Below, one piece after another: positions 6,125-13,478 of a stretch of 61,787 nt of DNA (the first letter of the stretch is position 1; each line of letters starts with the position of its first letter). The position numbers and the translations under genes are program-made. Source of the stretch: a virus; IMG/VR virus record IMGVR_UViG_3300025101_000028, positions 1 through 61,787 of that record, one strand, 5' to 3'. The notes below the pieces were generated by a model. That model saw only the letters and a program-made list of their open reading frames with translations, was not told the DNA's origin and did no database searches.

Positions 6125-7360
6125 TTATCCCTCTATCGGGATACCGATAACTTTCTCATTGGTAGAGAAGTATGGATTTTTTGCGTGGTAGTCAGAAGTA
6201 AACCATATTCTCTGACATCTACTTGCTACAGGCTTTGGGGCTTCCATGTCGGTCAACACGATATGACCGTCAAAGCCACCGTTATTGTTGACCCATTCTG
6301 TCGGTGCATTAAAGCAAGTACCACCACACAGTACCCTCTCGGTAGCCTTTCTCTGACCTTTCTTCCACACATAGATTTTAGACTCGTCTACACTAGTGTC
6401 GAAAGGTACGACAGTAAACTCTGCAAGTTTGGAAAGCCCATTCAATTCGGAGAAGAAAGCCTGTAGCATAGCATCCGACACTGAGCCACTTTGGTCGATA
6501 GAGATAGCAATTTTTGCTGTTCTGTTGACCTTCTTACCAGCATGAATGTAGGGGAATCGTGGGTTGATTCGTCGCACTGTAGACCTTTTGTTGCTACGTT
6601 GGGAAGTCTTGATGAAGTAACGTAAAACCTTCTTCCAATCGACCTTTGGGGTTATCATGTCAATGATACGTTCTTGCATACTAGCACCTACCGTACCCCA
6701 ACCCTGTCCACGACTTTGGACTTCTTTAACAGCGTCCTCTACTGCTTGTCGCATACGTTCTTTTGCCATTTGTTTGGTGTCCTCGTCTGCCTCACCCCAC
6801 CCACTGTGGTCGTCCATGCTGTCGGGTTCGCCTCCTCCTTGACCTTGACCATCACCGTCGCCCTCACCTTGCTTACCATGTTTGGGGTCGTATGCACCCT
6901 CTTGATTTTGTTGGTCTTGTTGGAGTTTGGAGTAATACCATTCTGCACTTTGCTCTTTTGGATAGGACTCAAAGATACCTCTCGTAGGAATACAACCACC
7001 TTCGGGTAATTCATCCATAAGGAATGAGTTAATAGCCAAGTCTGTGGCGATATTCCACACCTTAGACATACCTTCGGGGGGTAGTCTACCTGTGACATGT
7101 TCAAAAATAATGTGATAGAATTCGTGTTTGAGAACACCTAGTTTTTGCTTATCAGATAGTCTCTCGAAGAATTCGGGATTATAGACCATTTCAAATGTAC
7201 CACTACCCTCATTGAGGCACACACCAGCCGTAGGTATGGCACTAGTCTGTGATTTATTGATACGTCTTGACAATGCTGCAAAGAACGGTTCTGCTTGTAA
7301 CAAGCGATAAGTGTGTAAGTCCAAATCAAACTTTGGTTTTTTGGTTGGTTTATCAGTCAT
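6125..7360 (-). CDS. VWA-domain putative metallopeptidase
   Basis: 411 residues. The N-terminal part carries HEFYHIIFEH, a zinc-peptidase HExxH motif at 79-83 with a further His at 88. The middle (about 165-190) is a Gly/Gln/Asp-rich linker. The C-terminal VWA-like domain has the metal site DQSGSVSD (near 293) and a second acidic motif, VLTDMEAP. This arrangement matches the VWA-like/putative metallopeptidase family commonly paired with MoxR AAA+ proteins, and the ATPase lies just downstream. Proteolysis is not proven. Own promoter-operator. Confidence 0.85.
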   Translation of the reverse strand: MTDKPTKKPKFDLDLHTYRLLQAEPFFAALSRRINKSQTSAIPTAGVCLNEGSGTFEMVYNPEFFERLSDKQKLGVLKHEFYHIIFEHVTGRLPPEGMSKVWNIATDLAINSFLMDELPEGGCIPTRGIFESYPKEQSAEWYYSKLQQDQQNQEGAYDPKHGKQGEGDGDGQGQGGGEPDSMDDHSGWGEADEDTKQMAKERMRQAVEDAVKEVQSRGQGWGTVGASMQERIIDMITPKVDWKKVLRYFIKTSQRSNKRSTVRRINPRFPYIHAGKKVNRTAKIAISIDQSGSVSDAMLQAFFSELNGLSKLAEFTVVPFDTSVDESKIYVWKKGQRKATERVLCGGTCFNAPTEWVNNNGGFDGHIVLTDMEAPKPVASRCQRIWFTSDYHAKNPYFSTNEKVIGIPIEG

Positions 7361-7391
7361 GGATAATCTCCTGTGTTGAAGTGATGTTTAT

Positions 7392-7444
7392 AATATAACT
7401 AGAAATGAAATGATTGTCAAATCGTAAACGGACAATTTTTGTCC
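7392..7444 (-). promoter_or_regulatory. promoter with GGWCA operator
   Basis: TTGACA (7415-7420), 17 bp and TATATT (7392-7397) drive the VWA protein gene. Palindrome GGACA-N5-TGTCC at 7430-7444 lies inside the 3' end of 7417..7794. Confidence 0.85.
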
Positions 7445-7794
7445 AAGTCAATAATTACTGCCTCTGGCTCGTCACGATACCTACTAATAATATCTGTACA
7501 GAATACACGTTGTTCCTGTGACATGTGACTTACAAGCTCTTTGGTTGGTAGCAACCACTGTGGTAAAGGGAACAATCTGCTCGCTATATACTTTGCACTG
7601 TGTAAATACCTAGTGCTACAGATCAATGCACCACATGACATGTGTGTTAGTTTGTAAGTTTTTGAGTGATTATCTTTATAGATTAAAAACGGATAGTGAA
7701 TGTAGTGTACACCGTTGTCGGTTGTCCATTCAAGATTAGTCTTTGTGTACTTATAGTCACCATTTTTACGTTTGAATTTAAGTATACTTCGCAT
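7417..7794 (-). CDS. hypothetical protein
   Basis: 125 residues. Basic N-terminus (MRSILKFKRKNGDYKY), then aromatic beta-like segments and a helical C-terminal part with acidic residues. No known motif. The ATG overlaps the end of the upstream gene by 17 nt. Its 3' end runs through the operator and -35 box of the VWA promoter, showing how compactly the units are packed. Confidence 0.65.
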   Translation of the reverse strand: MRSILKFKRKNGDYKYTKTNLEWTTDNGVHYIHYPFLIYKDNHSKTYKLTHMSCGALICSTRYLHSAKYIASRLFPLPQWLLPTKELVSHMSQEQRVFCTDIISRYRDEPEAVIIDLDKNCPFTI

Positions 7795-7999
7795 AGTTAC
7801 CTCGTAATAGATTGTATTGAAGATTGTTGATATCTCGGACTAACTCCTCAACGTCAATGTTATCTTTTATCTTGAAGATAACTTTGTTGTTGACCTCTCG
7901 TATCCATTCGATGTAATCGGGGGGAATGAGAGTTTGCACTGCGATAGAGTTTTTACTATCGGTGACAATTATTTGTCCTGTCTCTACTAACCTAGCCAT
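7778..7999 (-). CDS. hypothetical protein
   Basis: 73 residues, AAGGA ribosome site 9 nt upstream. Segments IIVTDSKNSIAVQTLIPPDYIEWI and VIFKIKDNIDVEELVRDI suggest a small alpha/beta domain. Not recognised. First gene of a two-gene unit. Confidence 0.65.
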   Translation of the reverse strand: MARLVETGQIIVTDSKNSIAVQTLIPPDYIEWIREVNNKVIFKIKDNIDVEELVRDINNLQYNLLRGNYAKYT

Positions 8000-8047
8000 T
8001 GTGTCAATCCTTACAAAGTAACACAGTAACTAGGTGTTTGATTATGT

Positions 8048-8329
8048 TTATAATATAACTGTTTCAGATTTTTGTGCAACCTCAAAACGGTCAATTTTTG
8101 ACCAAATTCTAAGGTTTGATAAAAAGGTTCGATTGTCACTAATAACTTCAGACAAAGTTTTTCCCTCAATTTTACAAATTTCAGGATACTCGCTTATTAC
8201 CCCCTCTCTATCGGAGGAGTAGATAAGAACATGATAGGAATCGTCTATCACGAGATAACTCCTATCATTACATTCAACAACCACAGCAAAACTACTGCGA
8301 TAATCGTCAATCCATTTTACTATTTGCAT
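8048..8329 (-). CDS. hypothetical protein
   Basis: 93 residues starting MQIVKWIDDYRS. Strands FAVVVECNDRSYLVIDD and YHVLIYSS form a beta-rich N-terminal half. It overlaps the VGDL gene upstream by 10 nt in the usual junction register and reads to the end through the next promoter. The C-terminal 20 residues may therefore be by-products of the operator sequence. Confidence 0.6.
   Translation of the reverse strand: MQIVKWIDDYRSSFAVVVECNDRSYLVIDDSYHVLIYSSDREGVISEYPEICKIEGKTLSEVISDNRTFLSNLRIWSKIDRFEVAQKSETVIL
8052..8103 (-). promoter_or_regulatory. promoter with GGWCA operator
   Basis: TTGCAC (8074-8079), 16 bp and TATATT (8052-8057) drive 7778..7999. Operator GGTCA-N5-TGACC at 8089-8103 lies within the coding end of 8048..8329. 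Confidence 0.75.
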
Positions 8330-8499
8330 ATTATCTCCACACTTAGATGTAAGTCACGATCTACATTAGCCCAACCGAAATTTCTGCCCTCTCTGAGCCA
8401 ATGGACTTTATATTCTTTTTCTCCTCTAAATTCCCTTATGTCGATAACAATGCCGACACCGAAATAGTTTTCGTGATTTACCAATGTTCCTACTCGCAT
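8320..8499 (-). CDS. VGDL-family small protein
   Basis: 59 residues, start at 8499 with TTGGAGGTATT before the ATG. It begins MRVGTLVNHE, has FGVGIVIDI and KVHWLREG strands and ends VEIICK. It overlaps both neighbours by 10 nt. Confidence 0.75.
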   Translation of the reverse strand: MRVGTLVNHENYFGVGIVIDIREFRGEKEYKVHWLREGRNFGWANVDRDLHLSVEIICK

Positions 8500-8648
8500 A
8501 ATACCTCCAAGTTGTGGGAATACCTAGACCATATAGTAAATCTTCTTTGTATAATCCAATGAATACGAACATCATCCCCCCTAGTATGGGTAACAATTCC
8601 CATGCTTTTTGGGAATGACACGTTCCTCACTAAACTACCCACTTTCAT
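8490..8648 (-). CDS. VGDL-family small protein
   Basis: 52 residues, begins MKVGSLVRNV, then MGIVTHTRGDDVRIHW, and ends LEVLCE. The end is dictated by the overlapping ribosome site and start of the downstream gene (10-nt overlap, GCGAGTAG junction variant). The start follows a weak GGAAGTCTG site. Confidence 0.7.
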   Translation of the reverse strand: MKVGSLVRNVSFPKSMGIVTHTRGDDVRIHWIIQRRFTIWSRYSHNLEVLCE

Positions 8649-8871
8649 CAGACTTCCTCACCAAGAATTGATTGCCCTGTATCATACTCGCCCTTGTTTT
8701 AGGAAGATTTAAATAAACTGCCACAGGTTCTATGCCATTGACATGGTGCATAGCACTAACCACCATAGAGCCTTGCTTTAGCACCGATATAACAACGTGG
8801 TAAGACCCGTCCTTGTGCATTATTATATCGTCAATTTGTGGCTCATATCTGAGTATTTCGTTTATGTTCAT
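8635..8871 (-). CDS. possible VGDL relative
   Basis: 78 residues. QIDDIIMHKDGSYHVVISVL near residue 12 resembles the family layout with a changed motif. The rest has beta strands (SMVVSAMHHV, PVAVYLNL) and a basic end. It overlaps the downstream family gene by 14 nt and starts 2 nt from the stop of the next gene. Confidence 0.65.
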   Translation of the reverse strand: MNINEILRYEPQIDDIIMHKDGSYHVVISVLKQGSMVVSAMHHVNGIEPVAVYLNLPKTRASMIQGNQFLVRKSDESG

Positions 8872-8873
8872 AG

Positions 8874-9143
8874 TTACTTCCTTATTTCAAATGCTTTTAT
8901 ATATCCTGTCGGGCATGACACCCACACTACTCGCCAACCCCTACACTGGGGTGGGAGTCGTGGTTGTATCTTTCCTTGTAGACCTTCTTCTATCCATACC
9001 TCTACCACTGTACCACCGTCATCAGACCATTTACGAAACGCAAAGGCATTGTCGGTCAATTCGATAACGATAGGTGTTAGTACCTCTACTAACTGGTCAT
9101 AGGTGAGTTTGTCCTTTGGGTTCCAATTATGTTCATAAGCCAT
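8874..9143 (-). CDS. hypothetical protein
   Basis: 89 residues, GGAGG upstream. Contains a helical segment (YDQLVEVLTPIVIELTDNAFAFRKW) followed by beta-like TVVEVWIEEGLQG and a Pro/Arg/Trp-rich patch (RLPPQCRGWRVVWV). No known family. The ATG overlaps the last base of the preceding gene. Confidence 0.7.
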   Translation of the reverse strand: MAYEHNWNPKDKLTYDQLVEVLTPIVIELTDNAFAFRKWSDDGGTVVEVWIEEGLQGKIQPRLPPQCRGWRVVWVSCPTGYIKAFEIRK

Positions 9144-9391
9144 TATCGACCTCCAATGATAACTTTAGAAATTTTACCCTTGTCAACGACACAAGTGACG
9201 TTGTTGGGAAGATAGACCTTGTTATCTATTGCGTGTTTAAGGTAGTCCATAAAGATTTGATTGGTAAAATTAGCCTTTACAAGCAAAGCATAGAAGTCAT
9301 GAACATCACCCTCCCATGTAGAGGAGGGGTATAATCGTGCAATAAAGTCCATAGCCTCGTCAAGAGCCTCTTTGAAATTATGATATTCCAT
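9143..9391 (-). CDS. hypothetical protein
   Basis: 82 residues from the ATG at 9391 (GGAGGT upstream). The first half is helical and acidic (NFKEALDEAMDFIARL), the second ends with beta-like CVVDKGKISKVIIGG. Not recognised. Same unit as the CCHC protein gene, which it overlaps by 14 nt. Confidence 0.7.
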   Translation of the reverse strand: MEYHNFKEALDEAMDFIARLYPSSTWEGDVHDFYALLVKANFTNQIFMDYLKHAIDNKVYLPNNVTCVVDKGKISKVIIGGR

Positions 9392-10208
9392 AGTCACCTC
9401 CGTAGTTTTCAACAAGTTTTTTGCAGAGTCCCAAGAAGTCAGACATTTGTTCCTTTGACCACTTCTTTAGAGCATAGTTAATGTCCTCTGTGGGTGCTTG
9501 TTCAAACCATTCATCTGGAAATGTGTAGGATGATTGGGCAATGACCTCGATAGCCTCGACATTACCCCAATAGTAGGAATAAGAGAACAAGGCACTAGCC
9601 AAAGCATCTGACTTTGTTTTAATCAGTATCCTAGCATTGATTTTGTTATCGCCATATTCGGGCTTGTAACCAAGCAAAGGAATGAACACTTCTTGTCTCT
9701 TACTATCTTCACCAAGAGCGAACACATTAAGATTTTCGGGCAATTCTGCACCAACAGTACAAAGATGCTCTTTGGTAACGTATGAGCCTGCTTTGTAGTT
9801 ATAACCTCTATCGGTAACTTTAATAAGTGAAGCAGGTGTCAGACCATATTTAATAGCTATTTCAGACCATAAGTGTCTCCACACACGATTGGCTTTGATG
9901 ATAAATTTTTTATCTTTTACCATTTGTGGACAATCCCTACGGTTATGCCCTGTTTCACGACAGTAGCCACACTTTTTGGGCTTTTTAGCAACCTTTGTGC
10001 CTGTCTTTGAAATGCCTTTGCGTTTTTCGATATACTGCACTGCGTAATTGCCCTTGAAGTCACGTTCGTGAATAGGTTTATCTTTGACCTGTTCGTAAAG
10101 AGCGATCATGTCGGGACACTTTACAAGTGTGTGTCCTTGTGTACCACAGAACTTACATGTTGGTGCTGACCGTCCATAGTTTGATTGTTTTCTTGCATTT
10201 ATAGTCAT
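9378..10208 (-). CDS. protein with two CCHC zinc knuckles
   Basis: 276 residues. Two exact Cys-x2-Cys-x4-His-x4-Cys motifs are visible: CKFCGTQGHTLVKC (18-31) and CGYCRETGHNRRDC (80-93). CCHC knuckles of this type bind single-stranded nucleic acid in retroviral and eukaryotic proteins, so RNA or ssDNA binding is the likely role here (inference). The remaining 180 residues are not recognised; they contain alternating beta strands and a helical C-terminus. Cytoplasmic, with its own promoter-operator. Lysine-rich linkers between and around the knuckles support nucleic-acid contact. Confidence 0.85.
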   Translation of the reverse strand: MTINARKQSNYGRSAPTCKFCGTQGHTLVKCPDMIALYEQVKDKPIHERDFKGNYAVQYIEKRKGISKTGTKVAKKPKKCGYCRETGHNRRDCPQMVKDKKFIIKANRVWRHLWSEIAIKYGLTPASLIKVTDRGYNYKAGSYVTKEHLCTVGAELPENLNVFALGEDSKRQEVFIPLLGYKPEYGDNKINARILIKTKSDALASALFSYSYYWGNVEAIEVIAQSSYTFPDEWFEQAPTEDINYALKKWSKEQMSDFLGLCKKLVENYGGDYGIS

Positions 10209-10240
10209 AAAGACCTCCGTTTATTGTTGAATGTAATAGT

Positions 10241-10293
10241 AATATAATTGTTTCTTGTTTGTTTGTCAAATGCGAAACGGTCATTTTTTGTCC
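10241..10293 (-). promoter_or_regulatory. promoter with GGWCA operator
   Basis: TTGACA (10264-10269), 17 bp and TATATT (10241-10246) drive the CCHC protein gene. Operator GGACA-N5-TGACC at 10279-10293 contains the TGA stop of 10281..10490. Confidence 0.85.
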
Positions 10294-10490
10294 GTTTCTA
10301 TTTTTATTAGCATATGAGGTTGGGTTTGTATCCTGTTACCGTTATGTACGTTCTGTATTCTGATATAGCCTTTGAATGAGCCTGTTCTTTCAACACCTTT
10401 GCCCAATACAAGCCAAATCTCATAGCTGTGTGGAGTGTTAAATGCCCTATGTTGCTTTCTATACACCAAGTCACCTGTTTTTATTTGCAT
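10281..10490 (-). CDS. VGDL-family small protein
   Basis: 69 residues, start at 10490 after GGAGG. It begins MQIKTGDLVYRKQH, continues EIWLVLGKG and GYIRIQNV, and ends in a Lys-rich tail. It overlaps its upstream family neighbour by 10 nt. Confidence 0.75.
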   Translation of the reverse strand: MQIKTGDLVYRKQHRAFNTPHSYEIWLVLGKGVERTGSFKGYIRIQNVHNGNRIQTQPHMLIKIETDKK

Positions 10491-10687
10491 AACTCCTCCA
10501 ATCCGATAACGACACCATGACAATAGTGTCCAAAGTCATTACTTTTACCTGTTAATCTTCCCTCTTTGAGCCACTGTACTTTATAGGGAAAAGGGTTCTT
10601 TTCCCTCACTTCGGTAATGATGCCGATCCTGTCTGTTTCGTAGGAAATTGTTACCAAGTCACCTACACTGTGTTTTAGTTTGGACAT
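10481..10687 (-). CDS. VGDL-family small protein
   Basis: 68 residues, start at 10687 after GGAGG. The core HSVGDLVTISYETDRIGIITEV starts at residue 6, with PYKVQWLKEG following. It ends LEELCK, set by the overlapping junction with 10281..10490. Confidence 0.75.
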   Translation of the reverse strand: MSKLKHSVGDLVTISYETDRIGIITEVREKNPFPYKVQWLKEGRLTGKSNDFGHYCHGVVIGLEELCK

Positions 10688-10714
10688 AACGTCCTCCGTT
10701 TGTTTGATAATTGT

Positions 10715-10757
10715 AATATAACTCATTCATCATATTTGTCGAGGACATTTTTTGTCC
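10715..10757 (-). promoter_or_regulatory. promoter with GGWCA operator
   Basis: TCGACA (10737-10742), 16 bp and TATATT (10715-10720) drive 10481..10687. The perfect palindrome GGACA-N5-TGTCC at 10743-10757 is inside the 3' end of 10723..10935. Confidence 0.8.
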
Positions 10758-10935
10758 GTTTTAGAAAGTCGGCTCTCATATTGGCAGCAACCATGTCGTT
10801 GGTTACAATGGTCACACAAGACTTCACACAAGTAAGGTCGTATTTATAATCCTCATTGAGAGGACACCACCAAATATCTGAAATTATCCACATAGTCTGT
10901 GTCACCAAATCCCAACACAAGTCACCTATATTCAT
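10723..10935 (-). CDS. divergent VGDL-family protein
   Basis: 70 residues from the ATG at 10935 (GGAGGACAATT). MNIGDLCWDLVTQTMWIISDIWW keeps the GDL start but the rest is Trp- and Cys-rich. It overlaps the upstream gene by 14 nt; its 3' end carries the operator of the next unit. Confidence 0.65.
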   Translation of the reverse strand: MNIGDLCWDLVTQTMWIISDIWWCPLNEDYKYDLTCVKSCVTIVTNDMVAANMRADFLKRTKNVLDKYDE

Positions 10936-11188
10936 AATTGTCCTCCAGTACACGTTTGAACATGTAGAAGTTTGTGTCTATTCGCCACCAACGATTATTC
11001 TCATAGAAATGATAAATAGCACTGTCGTAGTCACCCTCATCATCTCGAAATGTTTCGGTTGTCTCGTCACAATCGTTCCATGTGACCTCAATACTTATAA
11101 AACCATCCTCTTTACAATAGAAGTGTTCTTTGATTAGACCGATAAAAAGCCCATCAATTGTGTCTGTTTTTATTAGTGTGCCCACCAT
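10922..11188 (-). CDS. VGDL-like acidic protein
   Basis: 88 residues. It begins MVGTLIKTDTIDGLFIGLIKE, similar to the family start, followed by a strongly acidic Asp/Glu/Tyr-rich stretch (NDCDETTETFRDDEGDYD). Acidity of this kind can mimic DNA but no function can be assigned. The ribosome site is weak; a GGGGGACAC lies upstream. Confidence 0.6.
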   Translation of the reverse strand: MVGTLIKTDTIDGLFIGLIKEHFYCKEDGFISIEVTWNDCDETTETFRDDEGDYDSAIYHFYENNRWWRIDTNFYMFKRVLEDNYEYR

Positions 11189-11200
11189 AGTAGTGTCCCC

Positions 11201-11539
11201 CTATTGGTCTGTCTTGCGTTTACTATCACCAGCATTATTGACAGTGACGGTCTTGAATTTGATATCGTTAAGTCCACCCTTACGTTGGTTGTTCCAACCA
11301 CGATTTGCCTCCCACTTCTTCTGATAAGTGTCTGCGTCACTCTCTGAATCGAAGGCTAATATAGAAATACAGGCTTGCTTACTCTCACCTGAGACACAAC
11401 CCCTGTACCTAACGTGTGTCTCTGTGCCTAATTCCTCGACACAATCGGGACACTCATTGATGTACCCCCCCACTCGTTGCTTTTCTGCACTCTGACAATC
11501 GAATTCGTCCTCACAATGTTTGCATGTTCTAGTCATCAT
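11201..11539 (-). CDS. zinc-ribbon-like small protein
   Basis: 112 residues. CKHCEDEFDC near the N-terminus and CPDC at about 34-37 give two Cys pairs spaced like a zinc ribbon. A Gly/Asn/Lys-rich C-terminal half follows (WEANRGWNNQRKGG). Zinc binding is likely; the partner is unknown. GGAGG upstream and its own promoter-operator. Confidence 0.7.
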   Translation of the reverse strand: MMTRTCKHCEDEFDCQSAEKQRVGGYINECPDCVEELGTETHVRYRGCVSGESKQACISILAFDSESDADTYQKKWEANRGWNNQRKGGLNDIKFKTVTVNNAGDSKRKTDQ

Positions 11540-11566
11540 TACCTCCTGTGTTTGAATGATGTTGAT

Positions 11567-11619
11567 AATATAATCTGTTTAATTTTATTTGTCAAATCCA
11601 AAACGGTCAGAATTTGACC
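11567..11619 (-). promoter_or_regulatory. promoter with GGWCA operator
   Basis: TTGACA (11590-11595), 17 bp and TATATT (11567-11572) drive the zinc-ribbon gene. Operator GGTCA-N5-TGACC at 11605-11619 contains the TGA stop of 11607..11849. Confidence 0.85.
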
Positions 11620-11849
11620 ACTTTAATATGACTTCTCCATAGGTCGCCATAGTCGTATTCACATTGGTCATTATCAGACCAAAGAACAGCAAAGGAAGAA
11701 TAATTTTTTTCGTTAGTAGTGTCCTGTCGGAATTCGTGTGCAACAACCACACCCATACAGCCGTAGTCCTGTGATTCCTCTCTGTTCCACATGACCAAAG
11801 AGCCGACTCTGACTAACTGTTCTTCATCAATTAAATCACCTACTTGCAT
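11607..11849 (-). CDS. VGDL-family protein with doubled N-terminal motif
   Basis: 80 residues. It carries the family start twice, MQVGDLIDEEQ and then LVRVGSLVMWNRE, as if two starts had been joined. GCMGVVVAHEF and SFAVLWSDND strands follow, and it ends KVVKF at the operator. This could be a remnant of fusion between adjacent array members. It overlaps the upstream gene by 10 nt. Confidence 0.75.
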   Translation of the reverse strand: MQVGDLIDEEQLVRVGSLVMWNREESQDYGCMGVVVAHEFRQDTTNEKNYSSFAVLWSDNDQCEYDYGDLWRSHIKVVKF

Positions 11850-11998
11850 ACTGCCTCCAATTCATGATCATCATACCAATTGCTTATACAATTATCTATC
11901 CGTATCACATGAAAGTTTATACCGTAACCATCACCATGCTCGTCTATTACAATACCGAAGAAGCCTTTATAATGCTTTACCAAAGAACCTACTCGCAT
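11840..11998 (-). CDS. VGDL-family small protein
   Basis: 52 residues, start at 11998 (GGTGGTGAT ribosome site). MRVGSLVKHYKGFFGIVID is followed by NFHVIRIDN, and the protein ends LEAVCK at the junction with the next gene. 10-nt overlaps on both sides. Confidence 0.75.
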   Translation of the reverse strand: MRVGSLVKHYKGFFGIVIDEHGDGYGINFHVIRIDNCISNWYDDHELEAVCK

Positions 11999-12201
11999 AT
12001 CACCACCTGTTCTGTGATTTCCCAATAACCTCTGTCTATCTCGAACAGGTAGTCCTCTAATTCCTCTAAGGAGGGGTTGTCGGTGCAATACTCTGCGAAC
12101 CACTCTCTGATAATCCTCTCGGCTATTGCATGGGTTTTACATAGATAAACTATGTTATCGTCACCACTGTATCTGATTTGTAATGTTATTATTGTGTCCA
12201 T
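11989..12201 (-). CDS. hypothetical protein
   Basis: 70 residues, GGAGG upstream. Unlike its neighbours it is not a VGDL protein: TIITLQIRYSGDDNIVYLC, then a helix AIAERIIREWFAEY and an acidic C-terminal helix. It ends CE in the usual junction register, overlapping the next gene by 10 nt. This shows the interlocking junction is not limited to one protein family. Confidence 0.7.
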   Translation of the reverse strand: MDTIITLQIRYSGDDNIVYLCKTHAIAERIIREWFAEYCTDNPSLEELEDYLFEIDRGYWEITEQVVICE

Positions 12202-12228
12202 AAGAACCTCCGTTTGTTTGATGTTTAT

Positions 12229-12281
12229 AATATAACTGTTTAGTTTAATTCTGTCAAATGCAAAACGGTCATTTTTTGACC
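12229..12281 (-). promoter_or_regulatory. promoter with GGWCA operator
   Basis: TTGACA (12252-12257), 17 bp and TATATT (12229-12234) drive 11989..12201. Operator GGTCA-N5-TGACC at 12267-12281 contains the TGA stop of 12269..12439. Confidence 0.85.
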
Positions 12282-12439
12282 ACTTCTAAATTGATTTCGT
12301 TCTCTTGATATTCTAACCCACAAAGCCACTTGACAGACCATAGTTTTTTGAAAACAGGATTTTGTTTTACAATCAAGCCAATGCTGTCGTTATCAACGGC
12401 TGTTTCCTTATATTTTACTAAATCACCTACTTTGAACAT
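12269..12439 (-). CDS. VGDL-family small protein
   Basis: 56 residues, start at 12439 after GAGG. MFKVGDLVKYKE, SIGLIVKQ and WSVKWLCG follow the family plan. It ends LEVVKK in the operator and overlaps the next member by 13 nt. Confidence 0.75.
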   Translation of the reverse strand: MFKVGDLVKYKETAVDNDSIGLIVKQNPVFKKLWSVKWLCGLEYQENEINLEVVKK

Positions 12440-12582
12440 AATAACCTCAATTCTGTTATCCACATTTTACCCTCGCCAGTACCGTCTATGTAGTGTACTA
12501 TCCAACAATCGACATTTATCTGTCTTGTGATAACACCTACATCATCACAATAATCTATCACTAAATCACCTACTTTGAACAT
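12427..12582 (-). CDS. VGDL-family small protein
   Basis: 51 residues, start at 12582. MFKVGDLVIDYCDDVGVITRQ, then CWIVHYIDG, ending RLLCSK. The junction here is the TTCAAAGTAG variant, giving 13-nt overlaps on both sides. Confidence 0.75.
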   Translation of the reverse strand: MFKVGDLVIDYCDDVGVITRQINVDCWIVHYIDGTGEGKMWITELRLLCSK

Positions 12583-12749
12583 GTTACTTCCTTCAGAATG
12601 TTAACTGTCTCTGTTCTTGTACCTAGATCAGGCCAATGTACATCTACCCTAGTGTGTCCATTGTAGTCCAGCATTTCATGTACCTTAACGACTACCCCAA
12701 TCCCACAGTGTCGTGGTGATTGGTGTCTTACTAATGTTCCTACTTGCAT
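12570..12749 (-). CDS. VGDL-family small protein
   Basis: 59 residues, start at 12749 after GGAGA. MQVGTLVRHQSPRHCGIGVVVKV, then RVDVHWPDLG, ending VTCSK. It heads a three-gene unit. Confidence 0.75.
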   Translation of the reverse strand: MQVGTLVRHQSPRHCGIGVVVKVHEMLDYNGHTRVDVHWPDLGTRTETVNILKEVTCSK

Positions 12750-12775
12750 GTTGTCTCCATTTGTTTGATGTAGAT

Positions 12776-12828
12776 AATATAACTGTTCCGAGTAACCCTG
12801 TCAAGCCCAAAACGGTCAATTTTTGACC
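12776..12828 (-). promoter_or_regulatory. promoter with GGWCA operator
   Basis: TTGACA (12799-12804), 17 bp and TATATT (12776-12781) drive 12570..12749. Operator GGTCA-N5-TGACC at 12814-12828 contains the TGA stop of 12816..13028. Confidence 0.85.
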
Positions 12829-13028
12829 ACTTCCAATACTTCTTCGGCAAATACGGAATAGACTTGACCTTGCATGTCTCCGTGTATAATTCTAATCCTA
12901 CGAAAGCCCACAGGTCTTTCTCCCCCATAGCCACAATCAGCATACACCACTAGTCCTACAGTATCCTCGTATCCCTTATAAATGCTTTTCCAAACCTTTT
13001 TTATCCTTACTAAATCGCCTACTTGCAC
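12816..13028 (-). CDS. VGDL-family small protein, GTG start
   Basis: 70 residues, the last gene of the ten-gene chain. The start is GTG (13026-13028) in an otherwise standard TGGAGGTATT-GTGCAAGTAGG junction. MQVGDLVRIKKVW is followed by TVGLVVYAD and FRRIRIIHG. It ends in the next operator. Confidence 0.75.
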   Translation of the reverse strand: MQVGDLVRIKKVWKSIYKGYEDTVGLVVYADCGYGGERPVGFRRIRIIHGDMQGQVYSVFAEEVLEVVKN

Positions 13029-13189
13029 AATACCTCCAGTTTTCTAATATCAAATTCAATTCGTTCCCCAGTGTCTGCTATGCTGATTACCACGTTGTAA
13101 GGGTTCCATTTGTCCACAATGATAGCCAGTTTTCCAACTTTACTTTGACTAAATGACTGTCGTATCCTTACCAAATCGCCTACTTGCAT
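13019..13189 (-). CDS. VGDL-family small protein
   Basis: 56 residues, begins MQVGDLVRIRQSF, then KLAIIVDKW and NVVISIADTG, and ends KLEVLCK. 10-nt overlap with both neighbours. Confidence 0.75.
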   Translation of the reverse strand: MQVGDLVRIRQSFSQSKVGKLAIIVDKWNPYNVVISIADTGERIEFDIRKLEVLCK

Positions 13190-13314
13190 AATACCTCCAA
13201 ATGACCTCTGTATACCCACCCAAAGCAACACTTTACCAAGTTTGGTTCTATCTCTATGATAATACCGACTTTGGTATTGGGATATGTTGTCTTTACTAAC
13301 GAACCTACTCGCAT
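13180..13314 (-). CDS. VGDL-family small protein (shortest)
   Basis: 44 residues, the shortest member. MRVGSLVKTT, then KVGIIIEIEP, and a Cys/Trp segment (KCCFGWVYR), ending HLEVLCK. It keeps only the two N-terminal strands and a reduced C-terminal part. 10-nt overlaps on both sides. Confidence 0.7.
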   Translation of the reverse strand: MRVGSLVKTTYPNTKVGIIIEIEPNLVKCCFGWVYRGHLEVLCK

Positions 13315-13478
13315 ACTTCCTCCAAATAATAATCGCTATACCACCCTGTTGATTGGTCTTTGAGCCACAGGATATGCACCCTACCACCTGCTCTGTGTGT
13401 TATTATGCCTAATTTGTACTCGCCACCATTTAGACGTTCTCTTATAGATTGCCACCTTACTAACGAACCTATTCGCAT
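13305..13478 (-). CDS. VGDL-family small protein
   Basis: 57 residues, begins MRIGSLVRWQS, then KLGIITHRAGGRVHILWLKD, ending LEEVCE. The sequence SGDxR/GGRVHILW resembles the 8490..8648 member, suggesting recent duplication. Confidence 0.75.
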   Translation of the reverse strand: MRIGSLVRWQSIRERLNGGEYKLGIITHRAGGRVHILWLKDQSTGWYSDYYLEEVCE

